This document shows positions 48,785-56,350 of a stretch of 64,000 bases of DNA, one piece after another; position 1 is the stretch's first letter, and each line of letters starts with the position of its first letter. The DNA lies in contig VGRY01000011.1 of NCBI GenBank assembly GCA_016875195.1, positions 1 through 64,000 of the forward strand, read 5' to 3'. Both the position numbers and the translations under genes were made by a program. Under the pieces are notes generated by a model, which ran no database searches, was not told where the DNA came from, and worked only from the letters and a program-made list of their open reading frames with translations. The DNA is from Deltaproteobacteria bacterium (GTDB lineage: Bacteria; Desulfobacterota; BSN033; UBA1163).

Positions 48785-49242
48785 TCTGTGGTTCTTCTAA
48801 TGAAAGAGTGAAGCCTAAAAAGAGGAAAAAACGTTTTGAAATCCTGGACCATACTGCCGATATCGGGCTGGTTGTGTATGGCGAGGACCTTAAGACGCTT
48901 TTTGAGAATGCCGGGGAAGCCTTCTTCGATCTCATTACCGATTTAAAGAAGGTCAGGCAGAAAGAAGAGAGGGAGATTGAACTTAAGGGTGAAAGCCTGG
49001 AACGGTTGATGGTCGATTGGCTGAATGAACTGCTTTACCTGCATGACGTCGAAACCCTTCTTTTCAAAAGATTTGGAGTCGAAGCGGTTGGAAACGAAGG
49101 GCTGAGGGCAAAGGCCTGGGGCGAACCATTTCAAGAAGGAGTCCACATAATCAAAACCGGGGTAAAAGCAGTGACCCACCATCAAATTCAGGTGAAAAGA
49201 GAAGACGGAGGCTGGAGGGCACGGGTGATTGTGGATCTATAA
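48781..49242 (+). CDS. Archease (RtcB activator)
   Basis: Archease helps RtcB RNA ligase guanylylate itself and turn over. The signature is FEILDHTADIGLVVYGED at the N-terminus, with EIELKGESLERLMVDWLNELLYL and VKAVTHHQIQVKREDGGWRARVIVDL toward the end, including the metal-binding Asp/His residues. GTG 48781 overlaps the previous stop by 4 nt; there may be a downstream start because residues 1-18 are a charged extension. The rtcB gene follows after a repeat, so the two are probably functionally linked. Confidence 0.88.
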   Translation: MICGSSNERVKPKKRKKRFEILDHTADIGLVVYGEDLKTLFENAGEAFFDLITDLKKVRQKEEREIELKGESLERLMVDWLNELLYLHDVETLLFKRFGVEAVGNEGLRAKAWGEPFQEGVHIIKTGVKAVTHHQIQVKREDGGWRARVIVDL

Positions 49243-49259
49243 TAAATAAATGGGTTGCA

Positions 49260-49500
49260 TTACATCAATCGGTTAAGGTTACGGCTACGAAGCCCGTTTC
49301 GGTTAAAAAGGTTACGTTGATCGTTGTCGAAGCTCGTATCGATGCTCGTCTAAAGATTCTCGAAACTCGAGTTTCTTATTTCGAGCTTCGGGCTTCGATA
49401 CGAGCCTCTTCACCGACAAACGAGTTTCGAGGTATCCTTTTGACCCTAAACGATACGGGCCTCGTGACCCTTACCGTTAGACTTTATTATCTATACCAAG
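49260..49500. repeat. Large palindrome: CGATACGAGC / GCTCGTATCG and related words
   Basis: CGAAGCTCGTATCGATGCTCG and CGAGCTTCGGGCTTCGATACG are mutually complementary, and flanking GGTTAAGGTTACGG words have complements at the right end. The stretch is unlikely to code. The nearby 49317-49547 ORF is a product of the repeat. Confidence 0.6.
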
Positions 49501-49510
49501 GATGGTCAAA

Positions 49511-50965
49511 ATGTCAGCCAACGAAAAGATCAAGATTCAAAAAATAGATGATTACCGGTGGAGAATCCCGCGCGAAGGCAAGATGAGGACAGACGGAATC
49601 ATCTATGCCGATGAGCGGATGTTTCAAGACATCCGGAAGGATCAAAGCCTGGCGCAAGTGTCCAATGTCGCATGGCTTCCGGGCATTGTTGGCCATTCTC
49701 TTGCCATGCCAGATATCCACTGGGGATATGGGTTTCCCATTGGCGGAGTGGCTGCCTTCGATTTGAATGACGGGATCGTCTCTCCAGGAGGAGTAGGATA
49801 CGACATCAACTGAGGCGTCAGGCTGATGCGCTCAGGCCTGAGCCGCAAGGACATTCAGGGAAGGATAAAGGAGCTGGTGGATACCCTTTTCATTAACATT
49901 CCTTCGGGTGTGGGTTCCCATCGAAAGGACCTGAAACTGAATCGGGAAGAGCAGAAGCAGGTCTTCAAAAAAGGGGCGAAGTGGGCGATTGAAAAGGGTT
50001 TTGGGACAGCAGAGGATATCGAACATATCGAGGAGAGAGGTTGTATCGAAGGGGCTGATCCAGAGCGTGTCTCCGAGAAAGCAATGGAGAGGGGAAGGGC
50101 GCAATTGGGGACGCTGGGTTCTGGAAACCATTTCATTGAAGTTGGTTATGTGTCCGAGGTGTTTGATCATGAGGCTGCTCGTACGTTGGGATTATGGAAG
50201 GATCAGGTAACCGTTTTCGTCCATACGGGTTCAAGGGGATTAGGGCATCAGGTCTGTGACGATTATATACGGGTAATGATGAATGCCAGCCGGAAATATC
50301 AGATTGAACTTCCTGATCCTCAACTCTGTTGTGCACCAATCTCTTCATCAGAAGGAGAACAATATCTGGAGGCGATGGCTTGTGCAGCCAATTATGCCTT
50401 TACCAACAGGCAGATGATTTCTCACTGGGTGAGGGAGACCTTCGAACAGGTTTTTAAGAAGAGTCCAAGAGACCTTCAACTCGGTTTGGTTTACGATGTC
50501 TGTCATAACATCGCGAAGATCGAAACGCATACAGTCAACGGAGAGAAAAAGAAACTCTGTGTCCACAGAAAAGGAGCGACAAGGGCGTTTTCACCACACC
50601 ATCGGGATATTCCAATAGATTACCAATCGATTGGCCAGCCTGTCCTCATCCCGGGTGATATGGGTAGGTGTTCTTATGTATTGAGTGGAACAGAGATGGC
50701 AATGAAAGAGACTTTCGGCTCCACCTGTCACGGAGCAGGAAGGGTGATGAGTCGTCATCAGGCGATTAAGACAGCAAAAGGAAGGGCGATTTCGAGGGAG
50801 ATGGAAGATAAGGGGATCATTGTTCGAGGAGCAAGCCGGGGAACGATCGAAGAAGAAATTCCCGAAGCCTATAAAGATATTAATGACGTGGTCGATGTGG
50901 TTCACCATGCAGGGATCAGTCTGAAGGTCGCAAAACTGGTCCCCATGGGAGTGGTCAAAGGATAG
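49511..50965 (+). CDS. rtcB: RtcB RNA ligase with in-frame TGA at the active-site Cys (probable selenoprotein)
   Basis: RtcB joins RNA ends (2',3'-cyclic phosphate or 3'-phosphate to 5'-OH) using Mn2+ and GTP. The ORF track shows two pieces, 49502-49813 and 49826-50965, in the same frame and separated only by TGA 49811-49813. Read through it, the protein is 484 residues with TGA at codon 101, in GYDIN-[TGA]-GVRL, where other RtcB proteins have the metal-binding Cys. All other ligands are intact: [29 protein letters not shown] and the guanylylated-His block [17 protein letters not shown]-like hairpin follows at the right distance. Selenocysteine is the best reading; a Cys-to-stop mutation or read error is the alternative. 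AAGGA lies about 9 nt before ATG 49511. Confidence 0.8.
49827..49847 (+). promoter_or_regulatory. Bacterial SECIS-like hairpin in rtcB
   Basis: TGCGCTCA pairs with TGAGC-(C)-GCA in an 8-bp stem with one bulged C and a GGCC loop that begins with G. The loop starts 21 nt after the TGA, within the 16-37 nt range known for bacterial SECIS elements. Confidence 0.55.
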
Positions 50966-51040
50966 GGTTCAAGGGGCCAAGGGTTCCAGGGTTCAAGTGA
51001 GAATCTCAAATGAAAAAACTTGAATCCTTGAACCCTGATT
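50966..51040. repeat. GGGTTCAAGG / CCTTGAACCC palindrome
   Basis: GGGTTCAAGGGGCCAAGGG (left) and CTTGAATCCTTGAACCC (right) flank AATCTCAAATG. It separates rtcB from the DUF1786 gene. Confidence 0.6.
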
Positions 51041-51049
51041 GTACAAAAA

Positions 51050-52081
51050 ATGAAGATACTGGCGATTGATATCGGGGCGGGAACTCAGGACATTCTCCTT
51101 TTTGATTCAGAGAAAAATATCGAAAATTGCACCAGCCTGGTCCTACCGACACCCTCCCAAATTCTTGCGGGACGATTGAAAATAATTGAGGGCGATCTCT
51201 TTATCCATGGAGATACCATCGGAGGAGGATCGCTCGGTCGGGCCATCGATAACCACCTCAAAAAGGGTTATCGAGTGCTCATGGAAGAATCCGCAGCTTA
51301 TTCGATTCGCAATGATTTAGATCAAGTCAGATCCATGGGGATCGAAGTGGGAAAAAAACCTTCATCGGGACAGTTCCACGAGTTAGAGATCTGCGAGATC
51401 GATCTGGACCTTCTCCGTCGTTTCCTTACTCAATTTGGAGAAGAATTTAAATTTGATGTCATTGCCATCGCAGTTCAGGACCATGGGGTGGCTCCTAAAA
51501 CGATCTCAGACCGGATTTTCCGATTTACCCGAATGGAGGCAATGCTGCAACAAGATAATAGACCCGAGTCATTTCATTTTTTAGAAGGTTCAGTGCCGGA
51601 CTATTTTCTCCGGATGCAATCAGCAGTGAGGGCGGTGAAAAGGTTTACCTCATCCTCTGTCCTGGTAATGGACACTGCTTTTTCTGCGATTTTAGGATGC
51701 ATGGACCAGGTGGAAGAGCCATCCCTGGTCGTCAATGTCGGAAATGGACATACGATTGCCGCCCTGATTATTGATGGAAAGATCGAAGGGATCTATGAGC
51801 ACCATACGCATAGGTTGACTTCTGAGAAACTCGAGAACCACCTCCGCCTCTTTTCACGGGGTGAATTGAAGGGACAGGAGGTTTACGAGGGTGATGGCCA
51901 TGGAGTCATCACTTTGACTCCATTTCTTGGAGATATGGGTGTTCGGGTGACGGGTCCCAACCGCAACCTTTTCAAAGGAACTTCTTTTAACTATACCTTT
52001 GCCGCTCCAGGCGGCAACACCATGATGACCGGCCCAATGGGGTTGGTGAAAACCGCACAATACCGGTTTGGTAATTCATAG
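51050..52081 (+). CDS. DUF1786 protein with ASKHA-like start
   Basis: The N-terminus LAIDIGAGTQDILLFDSE resembles the phosphate-1 loop of the actin/Hsp70/sugar-kinase (ASKHA) fold, and VLVMDTAFSAILG and VVNVGNGHTIAALIIDG could be the later loops. This matches the DUF1786 family, found mainly in archaea and anaerobes and often annotated as pyruvate formate-lyase activating-like without good evidence. Length is 343 residues and no membrane segment is visible. ATG 51050 follows A/T-rich sequence without a strong RBS. The function is unknown. Confidence 0.7.
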   Translation: MKILAIDIGAGTQDILLFDSEKNIENCTSLVLPTPSQILAGRLKIIEGDLFIHGDTIGGGSLGRAIDNHLKKGYRVLMEESAAYSIRNDLDQVRSMGIEVGKKPSSGQFHELEICEIDLDLLRRFLTQFGEEFKFDVIAIAVQDHGVAPKTISDRIFRFTRMEAMLQQDNRPESFHFLEGSVPDYFLRMQSAVRAVKRFTSSSVLVMDTAFSAILGCMDQVEEPSLVVNVGNGHTIAALIIDGKIEGIYEHHTHRLTSEKLENHLRLFSRGELKGQEVYEGDGHGVITLTPFLGDMGVRVTGPNRNLFKGTSFNYTFAAPGGNTMMTGPMGLVKTAQYRFGNS

Positions 52082-52229
52082 CATGTAGATATCTTTGCGG
52101 GGAAACTGATTTTTTGGAGGGTTATTCTATCGTAACAAGCTGAATAAGGGATGGTTTTTAGAAGGGGTTCCTTTGATTCGTGGAATCAGTTAGGGTAGAA
52201 TTAACCCATTCGATTAGGAGGTGTAAGAA

Positions 52230-52445
52230 ATGTTTGATCGAATTACCTTTGATCCAGAGATCATGGGAGGCCGTGCATGTATCCGGGGGATGCGGATTCC
52301 TGTTTCGGTCATTGTGGGTCAGATCGCACATGGGGCAAACTTTGAGGAAATCATGGAGGGATACCCAGACCTTGAGAGAGAGGATATCCAGCAAGCCATT
52401 GAATATGCGGCATGGCTGACCCAAGAGCAAGTTTACAACCTTTGA
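52230..52445 (+). CDS. DUF433 antitoxin-like protein
   Basis: The 71-residue protein reads FDRITFDPEIMGGRACIRG, MRIPVSVIVGQIAHG and EEIMEGYPDLEREDIQQAIEY, the DUF433 pattern: a small winged-helix-like domain. AGGAGGTG lies 7 nt before ATG 52230. It is followed by a DUF5615 gene, a recurrent pair interpreted as antitoxin and PIN-like toxin. Confidence 0.8.
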   Translation: MFDRITFDPEIMGGRACIRGMRIPVSVIVGQIAHGANFEEIMEGYPDLEREDIQQAIEYAAWLTQEQVYNL

Positions 52446-52454
52446 GGTTCAATG

Positions 52455-52826
52455 ATGCGATTCCTTGCTGATATGGGTGTGAATATCAAAGTTGTGGAAT
52501 GGCTGCGCAATAAAGGTCATGATGCGAAACACTTACGTGAAGAAGGATTGCACCGGATGCCAAATGGTGAGATATTTACTAAAGCTCTCCTTGAAAACCG
52601 TATCATTATAACATTTGATCTCGACTTTGGGGAAATCGTGGCCCTTTCGAAAGGGAAAAAGGCGAGCGTCGTTCTCTTCCGGTTACATAATACTCGAACA
52701 TCCCATCTTATACGCCGATTATCAATTGTCCTGGAGGATTCCGCCAATGCATTGGAAGAAGGGGCAGTTGTGGTGATCGAAGAATCACGTCATCGTGTGC
52801 GCCATTTTCCGCCAGGGAAAAAGTAG
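52455..52826 (+). CDS. DUF5615 PIN-like protein (putative toxin)
   Basis: A PIN-like fold is suggested by RFLADMGVNIKVVEWLRNKG at the N-terminus (first Asp) and IIITFDLDFGEIVALSKG in the middle (second Asp pair), with SVVLFRLHNTRTSHLIRRL following. Such proteins are thought to be nucleases in VapBC-like modules with DUF433. It lies about 10 nt after the DUF433 stop. ATG 52455 is preferred to 52452 on RBS spacing. Activity is inferred. Confidence 0.78.
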   Translation: MRFLADMGVNIKVVEWLRNKGHDAKHLREEGLHRMPNGEIFTKALLENRIIITFDLDFGEIVALSKGKKASVVLFRLHNTRTSHLIRRLSIVLEDSANALEEGAVVVIEESRHRVRHFPPGKK

Positions 52827-52886
52827 ATCGCAAATTAGCTTCTGTCCTTATAGAGGCATCATGGGATTAAAAAGAGGAGGTTGAAC

Positions 52887-53393
52887 ATGGGAAGGGTTTG
52901 TTATTCGTCTTTTAACTCAACATGGTTGAAGAAGGTGTTTGTTGCCTCCACTGAGAAGGGGGTTTGTATGGTGGATTTCCTCAAACCGGAGAAAGTTTTT
53001 CTGAAAGAGTTGAAAAAACAGTTTCCCGGGGAGATCATTAGAAATGATCAGAAGAATAGAGAGGTTCTTTTTCAGTTGAAAAAATATGTGAAGGGAGAGC
53101 TAAAGCATTTTCAATGCCGATTGGATTTGAAAGGGACTCCTTTTCAAAGAAAGGTCTGGTCAGCACTGACCAAGATTCCTTACGGCAAAACACGATCCTA
53201 TCAAGATGTGGCTCGGACTATTGGCCATCCAAAGGCCTTCCGGGCTGTGGGAAATGCGAACGGGAACAATCCTGCTCCCCTGATCGTCCCTTGCCACAGG
53301 GTGATTGAGAGTAATGGCGGCCTGGGTGGTTTTGGCCACGGGCTGAAGGTCAAAAAGCAACTGCTGGACTTCGAAAAATCCCATGGGATTTGA
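52887..53393 (+). CDS. ogt: Methylated-DNA--[protein]-cysteine S-methyltransferase
   Basis: The suicide repair enzyme removes O6-alkyl groups from guanine. The active-site motif PCHRV is present as IVPCHRVIESNGGLGGFGHG. The helix-turn-helix reads PFQRKVWSALTKIPYGKTRSY. Length is 168 residues, normal for the family. ATG 52887 has GAGG upstream; the ORF-track start at 52881 has no RBS. The stop overlaps the start of the following CheR-like gene by 11 nt. Confidence 0.9.
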   Translation: MGRVCYSSFNSTWLKKVFVASTEKGVCMVDFLKPEKVFLKELKKQFPGEIIRNDQKNREVLFQLKKYVKGELKHFQCRLDLKGTPFQRKVWSALTKIPYGKTRSYQDVARTIGHPKAFRAVGNANGNNPAPLIVPCHRVIESNGGLGGFGHGLKVKKQLLDFEKSHGI

Positions 53394-54225
53394 TGAGTTT
53401 CTGAAAGAAGCCGCTCTCCTCCTTGGCCTTCAACGTCGGCCTTTCCAGAGGAGGGGAGTCAAGAGAAAGGTTGAGCGCAGACTTGTTGAAATCGGGTGTC
53501 CTGGTTTTGACGAATACCTGTTAAAGATTCAAATAGACCCCAAAGAAAAGGATCACATCTCGACAATCCTCACGGTTACCATCTCGAGGTTTTTCAGGGA
53601 CAGGGAGGTGTTCGATGCACTCGAAAAATCTGTCCTTCCTGCGATCCTAAAAGACAGAGAAAAAAAGGATTTGAATGTCTGGTCGATCGGTTGTGCCAGT
53701 GGCGAAGAGCCATACAGCCTTTCTCTGTTATGGAAAGAAAAATTTGAGAAAGATTTTCCGAAGCTCCATCATTCTATCTTAGCCACAGATATTGATGAGA
53801 AGATGATTGAGAGGGGAAAAGAGGGGCGTTATAAAAAGAGCAGCCTCAGAGAAGTTCCGGATAACATCTTAAAGCGTTATTTCAGAATCAAGAATGAATT
53901 TTATGTCCTTGAGCAAGTCATCCGGGAGAGTGTGGATTTTAGAAAGCAGAATATCCTTGAGGACGAACCCTTTTCGGGGATGGATGTCGTCTTCTGCCGT
54001 AATTTAGCCTTTACCTACTTCTCAAAAGAATCCCAGACCAAAGTCCTTAAAAAACTTGCCGAAGGCCTGAATGAAAAAGGGTTTCTGGTTATCGGAAAAG
54101 ACGAAATCCTTCCCCTCATGTATCCCACCCTGTTCGTCCCGTTTTCTAAAGCTCAAGGAATTTACCAGAAATTTTCGTTAAATGTAACTAATCGACTTAA
54201 CCTATGTTCGGAGACTGAAGATTAA
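53383..54225 (+). CDS. cheR: CheR-type protein-glutamate methyltransferase
   Basis: CheR methylates receptor glutamates. An N-terminal helical domain (about 1-75) precedes the AdoMet domain with VWSIGCASGEEPYSLSLLW. ILATDIDEKMIERGKEG and GMDVVFCRNLAFTYFS are the CheR blocks (the usual FCRNVLIYF is FCRNLAFTYF). It overlaps ogt by 11 nt and no chemoreceptor or che cluster lies nearby, so its target may be outside chemotaxis. Length is 280 residues. Confidence 0.82.
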   Translation: MGFDEFLKEAALLLGLQRRPFQRRGVKRKVERRLVEIGCPGFDEYLLKIQIDPKEKDHISTILTVTISRFFRDREVFDALEKSVLPAILKDREKKDLNVWSIGCASGEEPYSLSLLWKEKFEKDFPKLHHSILATDIDEKMIERGKEGRYKKSSLREVPDNILKRYFRIKNEFYVLEQVIRESVDFRKQNILEDEPFSGMDVVFCRNLAFTYFSKESQTKVLKKLAEGLNEKGFLVIGKDEILPLMYPTLFVPFSKAQGIYQKFSLNVTNRLNLCSETED

Positions 54226-54265
54226 CGATAGAAGTCTTGAATGGAAAAGTTAAGTAGTTAAGTAG

Positions 54266-54297
54266 GGTGGGTCAAGCGAAGCGGACCCACCTTCTTT
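54266..54297 (+). terminator. Hairpin terminator after cheR
   Basis: GGTGGGTC and GACCCACC form a perfect 8-bp stem with loop AAGCGAAGCG, followed by TTCTTT. Confidence 0.55.
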
Positions 54298-54374
54298 AAA
54301 CGGATTCTCCTTTTTTATTCCAAATCCATTCCAGAAAGGGTACCGGGGGTAACGGCTCCCCAACCGGGCGAGTA

Positions 54375-54569
54375 TCATCCCTCCCCAACAGCCTGCCGGA
54401 AGGAACTGTGCGGCCAATCCCAAGGGTTCTGAACGTAACCATGCTTCGCTGGATTGTAGTGAATATAATCCATGTGCCTTCTCCCATCCTCAGTTCCTAT
54501 TTCTTTCCGCATGGAGTCTGCATCTGCTTTTAGATCTTGCCAACCATTTCTTTCATGAAGAAAGAGTTG
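54375..54569 (-). pseudogene. REP-associated tyrosine transposase (RAYT) remnant
   Basis: On the minus strand the frame reads HMDYIHYNPAKHGYVQNPW then WPHSSFRQAVGEG, the diagnostic Y-x-HxNP block of the Y1/RAYT family. It stops at TGA 54375-54377, although similar text (YSPGWG) continues beyond. No upstream catalytic HUH motif is visible. The fragment is about 65 residues of a protein usually near 200. Confidence 0.65.
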
Positions 54570-54602
54570 CGAGGGGGGGCATAACTATATTGTGTTGATT
54601 TC

Positions 54603-54629
54603 ACAAGACAATCCTAAGGGTTGTCTTGT
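54603..54629. terminator. 12-bp hairpin between transposase remnant and rubrerythrin
   Basis: ACAAGACAATCC and GGGTTGTCTTGT pair over 12 bp with a TAA loop. It lies downstream of the minus-strand gene ending at 54661 and could terminate it, although it lacks a T-run. Confidence 0.4.
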
Positions 54630-54660
54630 TGGTATCAAATTTTGGTCCTTTCCATTCTTT

Positions 54661-55152
54661 TTATCCGAAGCTGGTGGAGTTCATCAAGGCTTCTTCCATC
54701 TGTCGCAATGTTGAGAAATGGACCAATTCCTCTTCAGCGAGATGCTGGTAGAATATTTTTTCAAAATCGCTGGTAGCTTCTTGAGCTAAACGGTTATAGA
54801 ACTCATGCCCTTTAAACTCGAGTTGAATGGCTAATCGGATAGATTCCATCTCATCCGGGTTGATACTGAAACCTTCGCCCATCTGTTCTCTTGCTTCTTG
54901 GAAGATGTTCTGGAGAGTCTTCTTCTTCGTGATACCGGATAGAATCTCCGGGTTCGCAGAAACCACATCACTCTCATAAATCTTTTTAACCCTTTTGATA
55001 TGGTCCAACTCCTCTTCAGCTATCGTCTGAAAAATTACCTTTGCGATATAGGTCTTTGCTTTCTCCACTGCCTTGAGAAAAAATTCTCGTCCATCAATTT
55101 CAAAACGAATCGCTTCCTCTAAAATCTTCCTTTGTTCAGTCTTTTCACTCAT
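54661..55152 (-). CDS. Rubrerythrin-like di-iron protein
   Basis: Two Glu-rich helical repeats carry the ligands: RFEIDGREFFLKAVEKAK and FQTIAEEELDHIKRVKKIYE in the first half, LAIQLEFKGHEFYNRLAQEA and YQHLAEEELVHFSTLRQMEE in the second. Both ExxH pairs are intact. There is no rubredoxin domain. At 163 residues it matches short rubrerythrin/ferritin-like proteins. A paralog sits at 47826. Oxidative-stress protection in an anaerobe is the likely role. Confidence 0.82.
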   Translation of the reverse strand: MSEKTEQRKILEEAIRFEIDGREFFLKAVEKAKTYIAKVIFQTIAEEELDHIKRVKKIYESDVVSANPEILSGITKKKTLQNIFQEAREQMGEGFSINPDEMESIRLAIQLEFKGHEFYNRLAQEATSDFEKIFYQHLAEEELVHFSTLRQMEEALMNSTSFG

Positions 55153-55818
55153 TTGCAGCTACTATCGATTGATTCGGTTTAAAACCCAAACGGTCACTCA
55201 TTTTTTTAACGGTCTTATTGAAATCTCATTTTACCAGGAAGCGGGTCGCATGTCGAGAAAGGTTCTCTCGTTCATTCTCAATCATCATACATATACTTTG
55301 CTCATCATTACTGCGGTGTTGGTGCTTTGTCCTTCAACCGTAAGGTTTCCTGGGATGTCGTCGACGTCTTCCGGTCAATGCCGGAAACCTGACCCTTCCC
55401 GCAATCATGACAAGGCAAACATTCAACGCCGGATCAATATCCCGGGACGTGAGACCAAGATTTCGTTGCAATGACTCACTCCGCATTGATCACCAACGGA
55501 TCGAGGTGGACTGCTGTAAAAATTACCACACATGTCACACTTGAGGCACTAAATATTCCTCCCATTCCTGATATTTTGAAAAGCAACACTTCAAGACATT
55601 TCGATAGCTTTAAAGGCTTTTAAATGGAATCTACACATCTTGAGACGGAATGTCAAATTGTTGGTAGAAATAGTCTTCATCGGGTTTCCATCCGAAACAT
55701 GAGAATGGGTTTCCCCGATTTGGTTTATCATCCAGGCTCCCTACCTCGGTTATGGGTTTTATGTCTAACACCCTTCGTCCTCCTTATCTCCATCATCCTG
55801 TAAGGATTCGTTGTGAGC
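55153..55818. other. Gene-poor stretch with uncertain short ORFs
   Basis: No confident gene. An ORF from ATG 55250 to 55474 has one hydrophobic stretch (TYTLLIITAVLVL) and a basic, low-information end; it has no good RBS. In another frame short coding-like islands (WDVVDVFRSMP, THSALITNGSRWTAVK) are separated by stops, which suggests a decayed gene. No RNA or repeat was recognised. Confidence 0.35.
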
Positions 55819-56241
55819 TCATATCACGGAGAACAATTCCGTTAGTTTAACAAGGGTTGAGAAGTGGCGGAGCATCCCTCTGATGATGAGTTGTCGGGTG
55901 AGGAGCTTCTTGAGAACCTTAAAACCATTTGCGTCAAAAAAGTATGGGAGGCCGAATTTGATCTTGAGGAGGCATAAGTCAAGTACAGTTGTTGAATCGG
56001 CAATAATATGCAGGTTGGGTTGAATCATGGTATTTCCTGAGATTGTAAGCTCTCCTTGTTTGAATTCCAATCCCACAGAGGTTTGAATATCGCGAGCCTC
56101 TATCAATACCTTGGCCTTCAAAGATTTGAAGGGTTTTGTCTTCTCCGAGTTTTGATCCAGATTCTGCCGGATGAGGTCGGAGAGCATTGTAGCCAGACCT
56201 ATTTCGTTTGCTTCTTTGAGAACAGTTATTAACGGTTTCAT
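55819..56241 (-). CDS. Hypothetical SCP2-like protein
   Basis: A 140-residue protein with MKPLITVLKEANEIGLATML at the start, then a beta-rich middle (VGLEFKQGELTISGNT, NLHIIADSTTVLDLCLL) and a helical end. The middle is weakly like SCP2 lipid-binding domains, as is the gene two places upstream. The track's 56310 start adds 23 residues encoded by a repeat (MEYPPLRLRGG); ATG 56241 is preferred. It follows the ADH gene on the same strand. Confidence 0.5.
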   Translation of the reverse strand: MKPLITVLKEANEIGLATMLSDLIRQNLDQNSEKTKPFKSLKAKVLIEARDIQTSVGLEFKQGELTISGNTMIQPNLHIIADSTTVLDLCLLKIKFGLPYFFDANGFKVLKKLLTRQLIIRGMLRHFSTLVKLTELFSVI

Positions 56242-56266
56242 GATAGAATTGGCATTGCTATAGGAG

Positions 56267-56341
56267 TAACTCCCCCTCCCCCCTCTTAACCTAAGAGGGG
56301 GATATTCCACCTCTTAAAATAAGAGGAGGTTAGGTGGGGTA
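56267..56341. repeat. CCCCCTCTTA/TAAGAGGGG palindromes, copy 4
   Basis: Two nested palindromes: TCCCCCTCTTAACCTAAGAGGGGGA-type on the left and CCACCTCTTAAAATAAGAGGAGGT on the right. Related to 21720. The left half is read in the over-long ORF ending at 56310. Confidence 0.7.
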
Positions 56342-56350
56342 GCGATGGTT

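Noticed and set aside
49317-49547. 76-residue ORF between archease and rtcB
   Set aside because: It is encoded by the palindromic repeat and overlaps the rtcB start in another frame.
49811-49813. rtcB TGA as a simple pseudogene stop
   Set aside because: All later motifs are intact, the frame is unchanged, the stop is exactly at the catalytic Cys and a SECIS-like hairpin follows; kept only as the alternative.
55073-55474. 133-residue plus-strand ORF
   Set aside because: Its first half is the antisense of the rubrerythrin gene; the rest lacks an RBS and family text.
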